NCBI GenBank assembly: GCA_902778245.1
Contig: CACYXH010000010.1
Location: 1-64,000 of the forward strand
DNA: 64,000 nt
Source: an uncultured Lachnospiraceae bacterium
Lineage (GTDB): Bacteria; Bacillota; Clostridia; Lachnospirales; Lachnospiraceae
Direction: 5' to 3'
The position numbers and the translations under genes were made by a program. This document shows, piece after piece, positions 26,519 to 35,076 of this stretch (the stretch's first letter is position 1; every line of letters begins with the position of its first letter). Below the pieces are notes generated by a model. That model worked only from the letters and a program-made list of their open reading frames with translations. It made no database searches and was not told where the DNA came from.

Positions 26519-27283
26519 ATGATTTTAGCAATAGACATCGGAAATACAAATATTGTCCTGGGCTGTATCCGGGACCGGAAAATTCTATTTACAGAGCGTC
26601 TTTCCACGGATCATGCCAAAACAGATCTGGAACACGCGATCTCCATCAAGAATGTGCTGGAGCTTCACAATATTAATCCAAAGGAAATCGAGGGAGCCAT
26701 CATTGGCTCCGTGGTTCCCCCTATCACTGCGCTGATCGGGGAAGCGCTTCGAAAGATCACCGGCTGTACCGCCATGATCGTGGGACCCGGGGTAAAGACG
26801 GGACTGAATATCCTGATGGATAATCCCGCCCAGGTAGGAAGCGACCTGATCGTGGGGGCTGTGGCGGGCATTGCGGAGTATCCCCTCCCGCTGGTTCTCA
26901 TTGATATGGGTACTGCCACCACGGTCTGCGTCATTGATGAACACAAAAATTACATCGGCGGTATGATCATGCCGGGCCTTCGGGTTTCCCTGGATTCCCT
27001 TACCAGCCGCACTTCCCAGCTTCCGCGCATCAGTCTGGATCCTCCGAAGCGGCTGATCGGAAAGAACACCATCGAATGCATGAAGAGCGGGATCCTCTAC
27101 GGCAATGCATCCTGCATTGACGGCATGATCGACCGCATTGAAAAAGAACTCGGACAGAACGTCACGGCCGTTGCCACCGGAGGCCTCGCCGGGCGGATCG
27201 TTCCCCTGTGCCGCCATGAGATCATCCTGGACGACGAACTGCTGCTGAAAGGACTGCTGCTCATCTACGAGAAAAATTCATGA
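26519..27283 (+). CDS. coaX: Type III pantothenate kinase
   Basis: CoaX phosphorylates pantothenate, the first step of CoA synthesis, and is not feedback-inhibited by CoA. The 254-residue protein has the acetate-kinase-fold signatures: the phosphate loop AIDIGNTN at residues 4-11, PGVKTGLNILMDNPAQVGSD with the pantothenate-binding GSDLIVGA, and LIDMGTATT. It sits between the S component gene and the aminopeptidase gene with short spacers (38 and 15 bases). All three are likely co-transcribed. Confidence 0.95.
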   Translation: MILAIDIGNTNIVLGCIRDRKILFTERLSTDHAKTDLEHAISIKNVLELHNINPKEIEGAIIGSVVPPITALIGEALRKITGCTAMIVGPGVKTGLNILMDNPAQVGSDLIVGAVAGIAEYPLPLVLIDMGTATTVCVIDEHKNYIGGMIMPGLRVSLDSLTSRTSQLPRISLDPPKRLIGKNTIECMKSGILYGNASCIDGMIDRIEKELGQNVTAVATGGLAGRIVPLCRHEIILDDELLLKGLLLIYEKNS

Positions 27284-27298
27284 AAGCGAGGAAACACT

Positions 27299-29089
27299 AT
27301 GATACCGGAAAGACTGGCCGCCCTGCGCGCCCTCATGAAACAGCATGATATAGATGCTTATCTGGTTCCCACCGATGACTTCCACGGTTCGGAATATGTG
27401 GGAGATTACTTTAAGTGCCGGGAATTCATCACGGGTTTTACCGGTTCCGCCGGAACTGCTGTGATCACCCGGGATGCGGCGGGACTCTGGACAGATGGAA
27501 GATACTTCATCCAGGCTGCCAGACAGCTGGAGGGAAGCGGATTTACTCTTTATCGTATAGGGGAAGAAGGAGTACCCACCATCGAGGAGTTTCTGTTAGA
27601 TATCCTGAAACCGGGACAATGCCTGGGATTTGACGGTCGGACTATGACCGCCGGGCAGGGAGCCCAATTGGAGCAAAAACTGGCGGAGAAGAATATTTCC
27701 ATATCCTGTCAGTTGGATCTGATCGGGGATATCTGGGCTGATCGCCCGGCGCTTTCCTGTGAACCTGCCTGGTCTCTGGATGTGAAATACGCCGGAAAAC
27801 CCCGAAATGAAAAGCTGGCAAAGATCCGCAGCCTCATGGCGGAGAAAAAAGCTGATTACTTTTTACTTACTTCTTTGGATGACATTGCCTGGCTTCTCAA
27901 CATCAGGGGGAATGATATCGCCTGCAATCCCGTGGTACTCTCCTACCTGGTTATGACCCAGGGCCGTGTTCTTCTGTTTGCCCAAAGCGCAGCGTTCTCC
28001 CCTGAGTTAATCGAAGAGCTGCGGCAGGATGCAGTTACGTTAAAGCCCTACCATGATGTTTATAATTATGTTGCGGGCATCCCTGCAGGAAAGACCGTGC
28101 TGCTGGACACATCTTCCGCCAATTACACACTCCGCAGATCTCTGCCGGAGCAGATTACTGTACTGGAGGATACCAATCTTACTCTGCTGCCGAAAGCAGT
28201 CAAAAACGCGGTAGAAGTTGCCAATATGAAAAAAGCCCACATAAAAGACGGCGTGGCTGTGACAAAATTCATCTGCTGGCTGAAAAAGAATATTGGAAAA
28301 GAAGAAATTACGGAGTTATCCGCTGCCGATAAGCTGGAAGAATTTCGCAAACAGGGAGAACATTATATCGGTCCCAGCTTTGACCCGATCTTATCCTACG
28401 GTTCCCACGCAGCCATCGTCCACTACTCTGCCACACAGGAAACAAATATTCCTCTGCAGCAAAAGGGTCTGCTGCTGGCCGACACCGGCGGACAGTATCT
28501 GGAGGGCACCACTGATATTACCCGCACCATAGTGTTGGGAGAAACCACGGAAAAAGAAAAAGAATTCTTTACCCGGGTGCTCCGGGGCAACCTCAGACTG
28601 GCCTCGGCCAAATTCTTAAAAGGCTGCAGCGGAAAAAATCTGGACTATCTGGCCCGCGAACCCCTCTGGGAGATCGGTGAGGATTACAATCACGGAACCG
28701 GTCACGGAGTTGGCTTCCTGCTGAATGTCCATGAAGGGCCAAACGGTTTTCGCTGGAAGACCGCTCCCGGCGCCAGAGAAATGGCCGCATTTTGGGAGGG
28801 CATGATCACCACCGATGAGCCCGGGTACTATGTGGAAGGCGAATTCGGTATCCGTCACGAAAACATGATGGTATGCAAAAAAGCAGAGAAAAAACCTTGC
28901 GGTCAATTTATGGAATTCGAGACCATTACTCTGGCGCCGTTTGATCTGGACGCCGTTCTGCCAGAGTTAATGACCGAAAAAGAACGTCAGCTTCTAAATG
29001 CTTATCATGAAAAAGTATATGAAAAAATTTCTCCCTATCTGAATGAGGAAGAAAAAGAGTGGCTGAAATCGGCCACCCGGAAAATCTGA
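27299..29089 (+). CDS. M24-family Xaa-Pro aminopeptidase (long, three-domain type)
   Basis: At 596 residues it matches the long aminopeptidase P form: two creatinase-like N-terminal domains (about 1-300) and a C-terminal pita-bread catalytic domain. Metal ligands are visible in LADTGGQYLEGTTDITRT (two Asp), HGTGHGVGFLLNVHEGP (His), ITTDEPGYY (Glu) and FMEFETITL (Glu). The enzyme removes N-terminal residues before proline. It lies 15 bases after coaX, an arrangement without an obvious metabolic link. It is followed by a terminator hairpin. Confidence 0.9.
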   Translation: MIPERLAALRALMKQHDIDAYLVPTDDFHGSEYVGDYFKCREFITGFTGSAGTAVITRDAAGLWTDGRYFIQAARQLEGSGFTLYRIGEEGVPTIEEFLLDILKPGQCLGFDGRTMTAGQGAQLEQKLAEKNISISCQLDLIGDIWADRPALSCEPAWSLDVKYAGKPRNEKLAKIRSLMAEKKADYFLLTSLDDIAWLLNIRGNDIACNPVVLSYLVMTQGRVLLFAQSAAFSPELIEELRQDAVTLKPYHDVYNYVAGIPAGKTVLLDTSSANYTLRRSLPEQITVLEDTNLTLLPKAVKNAVEVANMKKAHIKDGVAVTKFICWLKKNIGKEEITELSAADKLEEFRKQGEHYIGPSFDPILSYGSHAAIVHYSATQETNIPLQQKGLLLADTGGQYLEGTTDITRTIVLGETTEKEKEFFTRVLRGNLRLASAKFLKGCSGKNLDYLAREPLWEIGEDYNHGTGHGVGFLLNVHEGPNGFRWKTAPGAREMAAFWEGMITTDEPGYYVEGEFGIRHENMMVCKKAEKKPCGQFMEFETITLAPFDLDAVLPELMTEKERQLLNAYHEKVYEKISPYLNEEEKEWLKSATRKI

Positions 29090-29120
29090 ACCATAAAAAT
29101 TGACAGGCGAAGACAATACA

Positions 29121-29153
29121 GGGAAAGCGGCGCTAGATATGCACCGCTTTCCC
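29121..29153. terminator. Bidirectional terminator between convergent genes
   Basis: GGGAAAGCGG (29121-29130) pairs with CCGCTTTCCC (29144-29153), followed by TGCTTTTGGTTTT. It overlaps the last codons of the minus-strand hydrolase gene. Confidence 0.75.
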
Positions 29154-29918
29154 TGCTTTTGGTTTTACCACCGGAATATCCGGATAATCCTCGTCCATCA
29201 TCTGTTTCAATTCTCTGGTATCCACACTGCGGGACAGGGGCGGAAACGCATTATCAAAATGGGACAGCAGTATCCGTTTTGGTTCCAGTCGTTTTATAAT
29301 CTTCAACGCCTCTTTCTCTAAATCACTATTGCCCTGATAAGGAAGGATCAGCAGATCCGCCCGTTTCGGATAGTCCTCCTCTTCTGACAGAGCAAGGCTG
29401 CCCAATAGAAGGATTTCTTTCCCTTCTGCCCGGATATCAAATGCCAACGTTTCATTCGCTTCTTTAAACGTTTTGTTCATAAGGAACAACCACGGCAGAT
29501 TGTACCAATATTTTAACAGGCGGATCGGACTCAACGTTTTAAAAATCAGTCTCTTATCAAATTTTATATGCTTTCCACGCAATACTTTCACAGACACGCC
29601 GCCAATGGAAAACTCGTCTCCAGGACGCATTTCCAGTATTCTTCCGCTTTCCGGAGAAAATTCCTCCACAAATTTTTCCAGGGTTCGTGCTGGCCGGGCA
29701 CTGCAAAAAACAGTGGAATCTCCCTCTTCCAAAAGCCAGGGAACCGTGCTTAAATGATCAAAGTGCCCATGAGTAATAAAAATCGTCTCTTCGGCAAGAA
29801 AATCTTCCAGCCCGTTTGGATTCTCTCCACCCTTTATCTGTACAAACGGGTCAAACAAAATACGCTCACCAGAAGCCTCCAGCAATATGGAAGCTGTCCC
29901 CATCCAAGTAATCTGCAT
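29133..29918 (-). CDS. MBL-fold metal-dependent hydrolase
   Basis: The ATG at 29916-29918 (MQITWMGTASILLEASGERI) has GAGGGAGAAA upstream and removes seven residues of the longer frame. The 261-residue product carries the metallo-beta-lactamase signature HGHFDHLS near residue 52 and a later conserved histidine (ILLSHFDNAFPP). The family hydrolyses phosphodiesters, lactones or related bonds, and the substrate cannot be told here. The overall shape resembles UlaG/YcbJ-like lactonase relatives. The 3' end overlaps the terminator shared with the convergent peptidase gene. Confidence 0.8.
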   Translation of the reverse strand: MQITWMGTASILLEASGERILFDPFVQIKGGENPNGLEDFLAEETIFITHGHFDHLSTVPWLLEEGDSTVFCSARPARTLEKFVEEFSPESGRILEMRPGDEFSIGGVSVKVLRGKHIKFDKRLIFKTLSPIRLLKYWYNLPWLFLMNKTFKEANETLAFDIRAEGKEILLLGSLALSEEEDYPKRADLLILPYQGNSDLEKEALKIIKRLEPKRILLSHFDNAFPPLSRSVDTRELKQMMDEDYPDIPVVKPKAGKAVHI

Positions 29919-29950
29919 TTTCTCCCTCACTATAATCATTCCCGTTATTC

Positions 29951-30592
29951 TTACAGTTTCGAATACCCGTAACTATTCACAATAGCATCTATCTTCTCTT
30001 TTCTCGCGCACATCGGGCAGTTGGTAAAGTCATAGGTTCTATAATCTCCGATATCCTCCTTACCAAAAATCGCATTGATCTCCATTCCGGCCACCTCTTT
30101 GCTGGCGCTGAATATAGCGGACACCCCCTCAATGATTCCGCCGTAATACTGCACACATTCAATAGCTCTGGCGATGGTGCGTCCCGTAGTAGCGGACGCC
30201 AGCAAAAGCAGACAGTGCTTCCCGTCTATCATCATCTGCATATTATCACGGAATATCAACTGGCCCCCCGGGTTCATCTCCGGCGTCACAATGTACATCG
30301 TCTGATGCTTGTTCAGGGACATAATGCCGGAAGCCGTCAGTTCGTCTGCCAGATAAGCGCCGATCACTTCACAGCCATCCATACAGATAATCGTATCAAT
30401 GTAGGTACTGGTAGAATACTTTCTTGCCAGCACGGACGCTGCCGCAGCCGCCTCGCTCTTTCTCGATTTCATGATAGTCATATCCACGTAATAGTTGATA
30501 TGGGAATGGTTCGTAGCAAAATGTCCGGGAATCACACGGATAATTGCATTCTGATTTACCTTTGAGAGTATCTTCGTCGCTCTGCTTTCCAT
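29951..30592 (-). CDS. Phosphoribosyltransferase of the orotate-PRTase type
   Basis: The ATG at 30590-30592 (MESRATKILSKVNQNAIIRV) follows GGAGGTATTTCT. The 213-residue product shows INYYVDMTIMKSRKSEA, a PRPP-loop-like region around IICMDGCEVIGAYLADELT, and HCLLLLASATTGRTIARAIE, where orotate enzymes have the acidic PRPP motif. The usual two acidic residues of that motif are replaced (LLLLASATTG), so catalytic activity on orotate is doubtful. It ends with a CPMC cysteine pair (NCPMCARKEK). The real substrate is unknown. pyrE-like genes elsewhere keep DD/DE in that motif. Confidence 0.65.
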   Translation of the reverse strand: MESRATKILSKVNQNAIIRVIPGHFATNHSHINYYVDMTIMKSRKSEAAAAASVLARKYSTSTYIDTIICMDGCEVIGAYLADELTASGIMSLNKHQTMYIVTPEMNPGGQLIFRDNMQMMIDGKHCLLLLASATTGRTIARAIECVQYYGGIIEGVSAIFSASKEVAGMEINAIFGKEDIGDYRTYDFTNCPMCARKEKIDAIVNSYGYSKL

Positions 30593-30692
30593 AGAAATAC
30601 CTCCGCTCCAATTATTTGCAGTAAAACAACACCCCACGTTCTTGCAAAACTGCTGTCATATATGTATAGAATACACAATAATCTTTTCGATT

Positions 30693-31499
30693 TCAAGAAA
30701 TATTTCTGCCTAACTGCCAAAACGCAATGGCGCTGGCTGCCGCCACGTTAAGGGAATCCACTCCGTGGCTCATAGGGATACGCACAGTATAATCACATTT
30801 GTCGATCATCTCCGGTGAAAGCCCGTTTCCCTCCGTCCCCAGCACAATGGCCTGTCTTTCTTCCTGCATAAGCAGCGGGTCTTCTATACTGACCGTATCA
30901 TCCCGCAGGGCCATGGCTGCCATTCGAAAGCCCATCTTTCGCAGAAGTTCCATGTCGCCTTTTTGCAAGTAAGTCCAAGGCACCTGAAAGGCTGTCCCCA
31001 TGCTGACCCGGGAAGATCTACGATACAGAGGGTCGCTGCAGCCGGAAGTCAAAAGTACCGCATCCATGCCCAGGGCTGCAGCTGAACGGAAGATAGCCCC
31101 GAGGTTCGTAGGATTCATCACATCCTCCAACACAGCGATCCGTCTGGCGTCCACGCATAGCTTTGCAGTGCTTTTTAACGGCGGCCGCCGCATAGCGCAC
31201 AGGGCTCCTCTGGTCATGGGAAATCCGGTCAGGTTTTTGATCACCTTATATTCTGCCGTATATACCGGGATATCTCCGCAGCGGGAAATGACATCTCTGG
31301 CTTCTCCCTCCGCCTGTTTTCGCTCTGCCAGGAAAGAAATGGGTTCACATCCGGCTTCCAACGCCCGCTGGATCACCTTGGGACTTTCCGCAATAAATAT
31401 TCCGCCTTTTGGCTCGTAAAGGTGAGACAGCTGCCCCTCCGTATAACGGGCATAAATGTCCAGCTCCGGCGCGCCAAAATCAGTTATTTCTATCATCAT
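30693..31499 (-). CDS. TrmH/SpoU-family RNA 2'-O-methyltransferase
   Basis: The ATG at 31497-31499 with GGAGGTACAGAG upstream gives 268 residues. The C-terminal SPOUT domain shows the three motifs: LEDVMNPTNLGAIFRSAAALG (motif 1), AIVLGTEGNGLSPEMID (motif 2) and IPMSHGVDSLNVAAASAIA (motif 3). The N-terminal part fits the L30e-like substrate-binding domain. Such enzymes methylate ribose in tRNA or 23S rRNA; which position is not evident. It is divergent from the gene at 31641. Confidence 0.87.
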   Translation of the reverse strand: MMIEITDFGAPELDIYARYTEGQLSHLYEPKGGIFIAESPKVIQRALEAGCEPISFLAERKQAEGEARDVISRCGDIPVYTAEYKVIKNLTGFPMTRGALCAMRRPPLKSTAKLCVDARRIAVLEDVMNPTNLGAIFRSAAALGMDAVLLTSGCSDPLYRRSSRVSMGTAFQVPWTYLQKGDMELLRKMGFRMAAMALRDDTVSIEDPLLMQEERQAIVLGTEGNGLSPEMIDKCDYTVRIPMSHGVDSLNVAAASAIAFWQLGRNIS

Positions 31500-31640
31500 T
31501 CTCTGTACCTCCAAAACCTCCCTTTCATGGTAGTAAAATATTCTGTCCTTGTCAATCGTTGTATTCGCCCCGGATATATGGTACGATACATGATGATATT
31601 TGCAGAGCAAAACCAACTATTCAGACTGAGAGGATCCGCA

Positions 31641-32417
31641 ATGAAAGAACAATTATATACCATTCCCCTGATGGATGCGCTGCGCGCCGATGAAGAGTGT
31701 CCTTTTTGTTTTATCCGCCGTAATCTGGAACAGCACGCCATCGATTTTACGCTCGGGTCAGGCGCCTCCTACATGGAAGATGATATTCGCGCCCAGACAG
31801 ACAAGGCCGGTTTCTGCAGGGAGCATTACCGTCAGATGTTTGTCTATGGAAATCGTCTGGGCAGCGCGCTGATCATGGAGACTCATTTAAAAAAGATGTC
31901 CACGGAATTAAAGAAGCAGATGGATCACTATTCTTCCGGAAGTAAGCCATCTCTTGTGGGGCGTTTGCGCAGAACCGGGGGCCCCGGCGAAACAGAGAAA
32001 AATAATGTCAGCGCCTGGATTTCCTGGCAGCTCGGTTCCTGCTATATCTGTGAGCAGATATAGCAGAACTATGAGCGCTATCTGGCTACTTTTTTTGATC
32101 TGTTTAAGAAAAATGAGTCAGAGTTTATTGATTTGCTAACAAAAGCCAAAGGCTATTGCATCCCCCACTTTGGTGATCTTTTGGAGAGCGCCCAGCGTTA
32201 CCTGAACGAAAAAGAACAAAAACGCCTCAGAGAGATCCTGTTTCCCCAGATGGAAAACAGCCTGGAACGTATGATCGGCGACGTGGACTGGTTTCAGAAG
32301 AAATTTGATTATCGCTTCAAGGATGCGGAATGGAAGAACTCAAAAGACGCTGTGCAGCGGGCTATGCAAAAAGCGGGCAGCGGTTACCCCGCTGACCCGC
32401 CCTATGAGCAGAAATAA
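31641..32417 (+). pseudogene. DUF6062-family gene with an in-frame TAG
   Basis: The frame starts at the ATG 31641 (MKEQLYTIPLMDALRADEEC, then PFCFIRR) with AGAGG upstream, stops at a TAG at 32061-32063 (CYICEQI, stop, QNYERYLATFFDL) and stays open in the same frame to 32417. Both halves belong to one cysteine-rich family: CPFC and CYIC pairs, FCREHY, YCIPHFGDLLE and YRFKDAEWKNSKDAVQRAMQK. About 258 residues would be normal. The TAG most simply replaces a glutamate or lysine codon. No suppressor system is visible, so the gene is probably dead unless the base is a read error. Confidence 0.75.
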
Positions 32418-32421
32418 TATT

Positions 32422-32847
32422 TTACTGCGCTAGCGAACTTCCCAGTTCTTTGCAGGCTGCAGCAGCTTCATCATCCGGTGCGTCGTTTGCGATCACAGAA
32501 TCGTGTGCCAGCACCGCACCGGTGTTCTTGCAGTCTTCTTCCCAGTTGCGCATCCACTCTCCGTCTCCCCATCCATAGGAGCCGAACAGACCAATCTTTT
32601 TCCCGCTTAGTTTTTCCTTACACTCGTCAAACACCGGCTGGAACACTTCCTCTTCCAGTACCTCATCGCCCATAGCGGGGCAGCCGAATGCGATGGCATC
32701 AAACTCTTCCACCTTTCCTGCGGAAAAATCGCTCACCTCAAAAACGGAAACTTCAGCGCCTGCTGCCTTTGCTCCTTCTGCTACGGCGTTTGCCATTGCC
32801 TCCGTGTTTCCTGAACCGCTCCAATAAACAACTGCTACTTTACTCAT
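32422..32847 (-). CDS. Flavodoxin
   Basis: The 141-residue product starts at the second ATG (32845-32847, MSKVAVVYWSGSGNTEAMA), which has AAAGGATG at a sensible distance. The FMN phosphate loop WSGSGNTEA is at residues 9-17, and the isoalloxazine loops are near GCPAMGDE and GSYGWGDGEWM. Flavodoxins replace ferredoxin as electron carrier when iron is scarce. Its position behind DUF3793 and DUF2325 genes and a metal-type operator fits that role. Confidence 0.92.
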   Translation of the reverse strand: MSKVAVVYWSGSGNTEAMANAVAEGAKAAGAEVSVFEVSDFSAGKVEEFDAIAFGCPAMGDEVLEEEVFQPVFDECKEKLSGKKIGLFGSYGWGDGEWMRNWEEDCKNTGAVLAHDSVIANDAPDDEAAAACKELGSSLAQ

Positions 32848-32894
32848 TTTTTTCATCCTTTCATAATATTATAGTTAATTATAGAAGTTTCCTT

Positions 32895-33446
32895 TCAGGC
32901 AGCTATTGTAAGCTGCGTGATCGACCTTCCATTTATAAACTGTCTCACATACACATCTTTGCACTTTTCAAATTTGGCGAACTGTTTTCTAGCCTCGCAC
33001 TCATTACAATATACTTTCCAGACGCCAGAACACTTGCAGTTCTTTCCGCCCTGTTCGATAAAGCCAATGACGTCTTCCAGAGGGTATCCCAGAAACAGGC
33101 CGATCTCATGGGGAAAACAATCCCGGTTTTGAAAGCTGCTTTTCAGATGAGCGATGCAGTCCTGTATGTCCCGGCTTCTATACCCGTACTTTTGCATCAG
33201 TTCAGCTACACCGGGTTTCGCGAAATCTGCTTCCAGCTTCTTTTTTCGGTAGACATACAGCAGCACCCCCGTCTGATTCCTCTTTAGTATTTCTATAAAT
33301 ACCCCTTTTTTATTCAATTTCCGGCTTTCGACGCGCAATTCCTCACGCAATGTATTCATATCCGAACATTTGTAATTGAACAGATTTGCCGTTTTCAGCC
33401 CCGCCAATGTAGGGGCGCAATGTTCTACCAGCTTTAATTCCAGCAT
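32895..33446 (-). CDS. DUF3793-family protein
   Basis: The ATG at 33444-33446 (MLELKLVEHCAPTLAGLKTA) is preceded by CGGAGGTTTTGGA. The 183-residue protein has the family's start and middle (GVLLYVYRKKKLEADF, then CFPHEIGLFLGYPLEDVIGFI). It ends with a cysteine-containing segment (CKCSGVWKVYCNECEARKQF). The function is not known. In Clostridia the family is found near iron transport and flavodoxin genes, which fits this operon. A metal or redox role through the cysteines is an inference. Confidence 0.85.
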   Translation of the reverse strand: MLELKLVEHCAPTLAGLKTANLFNYKCSDMNTLREELRVESRKLNKKGVFIEILKRNQTGVLLYVYRKKKLEADFAKPGVAELMQKYGYRSRDIQDCIAHLKSSFQNRDCFPHEIGLFLGYPLEDVIGFIEQGGKNCKCSGVWKVYCNECEARKQFAKFEKCKDVYVRQFINGRSITQLTIAA

Positions 33447-33465
33447 TCCAAAACCTCCGATCCAT

Positions 33466-33750
33466 TTAACGATTGCAATAGGTTTCCAACACATTGGTCA
33501 GCGCCGCTGCGCTGCTGGAGTGAGTTCGGGCGATGGTGATATTGTTTCGTTTTGCCTCAGTTACCGCGCTGAGTACCATTTTATGTGACACTGTGTTAGT
33601 GAACAGGATCATCAGATCCGGGGAACCCAGTTTTTTCTTAAAACCACTCTTCTCTTTGACAAATACCTTTGCCTTACAGCCATGTTTTTTGCAGATTTCC
33701 TGATATTGACAGACCATACACTCATTTCCGCCGATGATCACTACGCTCAT
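33466..33750 (-). CDS. DUF2325-family protein
   Basis: The 94-residue protein starts MSVVIIGGNECMVCQYQEIC and shows the DUF2325 layout: a Rossmann-like start (VVIIGGN), cysteines at residues 11, 14 and 20, and a late THSSSAAALTNVL loop. The family has no settled function. It is the first gene of the three-gene unit with DUF3793 and flavodoxin, directly behind the palindrome and promoter at 33857-33909. Confidence 0.85.
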   Translation of the reverse strand: MSVVIIGGNECMVCQYQEICKKHGCKAKVFVKEKSGFKKKLGSPDLMILFTNTVSHKMVLSAVTEAKRNNITIARTHSSSAAALTNVLETYCNR

Positions 33751-33856
33751 TTCCCGCCTCCTGTATACTATTATGTCCTGTATTTTCAGTTAGTTTATTC
33801 TAATTATTGATTTAAATTTATGGGCTGTGTATCCAGCCCATTTTGTCGTCCATTTA

Positions 33857-33909
33857 GTTAGCATTTGCTAACCATTTAACAGAATATCATATCCTTTTTT
33901 CATTGTCAA
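33857..33909 (-). promoter_or_regulatory. Promoter with palindromic operator over the transcription start
   Basis: On the minus strand TTGACA (33904-33909), 17 bases and TATTCT (33881-33886) drive the DUF2325-DUF3793-flavodoxin operon. Just past the -10 box lies the palindrome GTTAGCA-TT-TGCTAAC (33857-33872), placed to block initiation. The half-site TTAGCA resembles operators of DtxR/IdeR or Fur-type metal repressors, which is a comparison by eye. Confidence 0.65.
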
Positions 33910-33983
33910 CTGTTTTTTCCCCTTGACGTCCCCCCTCCTCCCCAGTTACTATCTTCATATAAAAACTTAGGAGTGAAAAAACT

Positions 33984-35066
33984 ATGTTACAAGCCATAAT
34001 TGGCATCGCCATTTTAATTATGATACTTGGCTTTCTCTATCTGATCAGCCGTTTCCGAAAATTTTGCTTTGTTCAAAGGCTGGCCGGAGGCAGAAAATGG
34101 CTGACCTGGGTGATCGCCGTCCTTCCGATTTTGGTCATCGTGTATTTCGGGTTTCAGGATCTGATAAATACTGTGATCGCAGTACTTCATTTGATGATTT
34201 TCTGGCTCCTCTGCGATCTGATCGGACGGATACCGAAAAAAAGAGTGAAATTCTATTGGCAGGGAACACTGGCCATTGCTGTGACGACTGTATACCTCGG
34301 ATATGGATGGTATCAGGATCATCATGTGTACGAGACGGATTATACCGTTGAGACCGTAAAAGAGCTTGGCACGGATTCTCTGCGCATCGTCCAGATTTCT
34401 GACTCTCATTTAGGCGCCACCTTTGACGGGGAGGGCTTTGCCAGGCACATAAAGAGGATAAAGGAAACAAACCCTGATCTGGTGGTCATTACCGGGGATT
34501 TCGTAGACGACGATTCTACAAAAGAAGATATGATAATAAGCTGTGAGGCTCTTGGCACATGGAAGCCAAAATATGGGATTTATTTTGTCTTTGGAAATCA
34601 TGATAAGGGCTATTTTAATTACCGTGATTTCTCAACGGAGGAATTGCGCAGCGAACTGGAAAAAAGCGGTGTTCATATTCTGGAGGACGAAACTGTCCAG
34701 ATCACCGAACACCTCTCTCTCACCGGACGGCAGGACCGCTCCGAATACGGGCGCAAAAGCGCACAGGAACTGGCGAAAGAGCTGGATACGTCAGATTATA
34801 CGATCCTGCTGGATCATCAGCCCAACGACTATGATGCCGAGGAAGCCGCGGGCTTTGATCTGGTACTCTCCGGCCATACCCACGGCGGCCAGATGTTTCC
34901 TATCGGCATCACAGGAGTGCTGTCCGGGGTCAACGACAAAACCTATGGGCTGGAAGCGCGGGGCGGCACGACCTTTATCGTTAACTCAGGTATCTCTGAC
35001 TGGGCGATCAAATTTAAAACAGCAACATTTTCGGAATTTGGGGTAATCGTCATTACTAAGAAATAA
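33984..35066 (+). CDS. Membrane-anchored calcineurin-like metallophosphoesterase
   Basis: The 360-residue protein begins with about four membrane segments (roughly residues 3-22, 40-60, 62-80 and 90-108). An extracytoplasmic or peripheral phosphoesterase domain follows with all dimetal motifs: VQISDSHLG, VITGDFVDDD, FGNHDKG and LSGHTHGGQMFP. This layout is that of the YkuE/LpxG-like subfamily, which acts on lipid-linked phosphates or pyrophosphates. The substrate here is unknown. A TTGACG-N18-TACTAT promoter and TAGGAGTG precede it. Confidence 0.85.
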   Translation: MLQAIIGIAILIMILGFLYLISRFRKFCFVQRLAGGRKWLTWVIAVLPILVIVYFGFQDLINTVIAVLHLMIFWLLCDLIGRIPKKRVKFYWQGTLAIAVTTVYLGYGWYQDHHVYETDYTVETVKELGTDSLRIVQISDSHLGATFDGEGFARHIKRIKETNPDLVVITGDFVDDDSTKEDMIISCEALGTWKPKYGIYFVFGNHDKGYFNYRDFSTEELRSELEKSGVHILEDETVQITEHLSLTGRQDRSEYGRKSAQELAKELDTSDYTILLDHQPNDYDAEEAAGFDLVLSGHTHGGQMFPIGITGVLSGVNDKTYGLEARGGTTFIVNSGISDWAIKFKTATFSEFGVIVITKK

Positions 35067-35076
35067 TGTGTTAATT

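Noticed and set aside
32061..32063. Pyrrolysine at the TAG of the DUF6062-like gene
   Set aside because: The family is not a methylamine methyltransferase and no other sign of TAG recoding is seen; other genes end in TAG.
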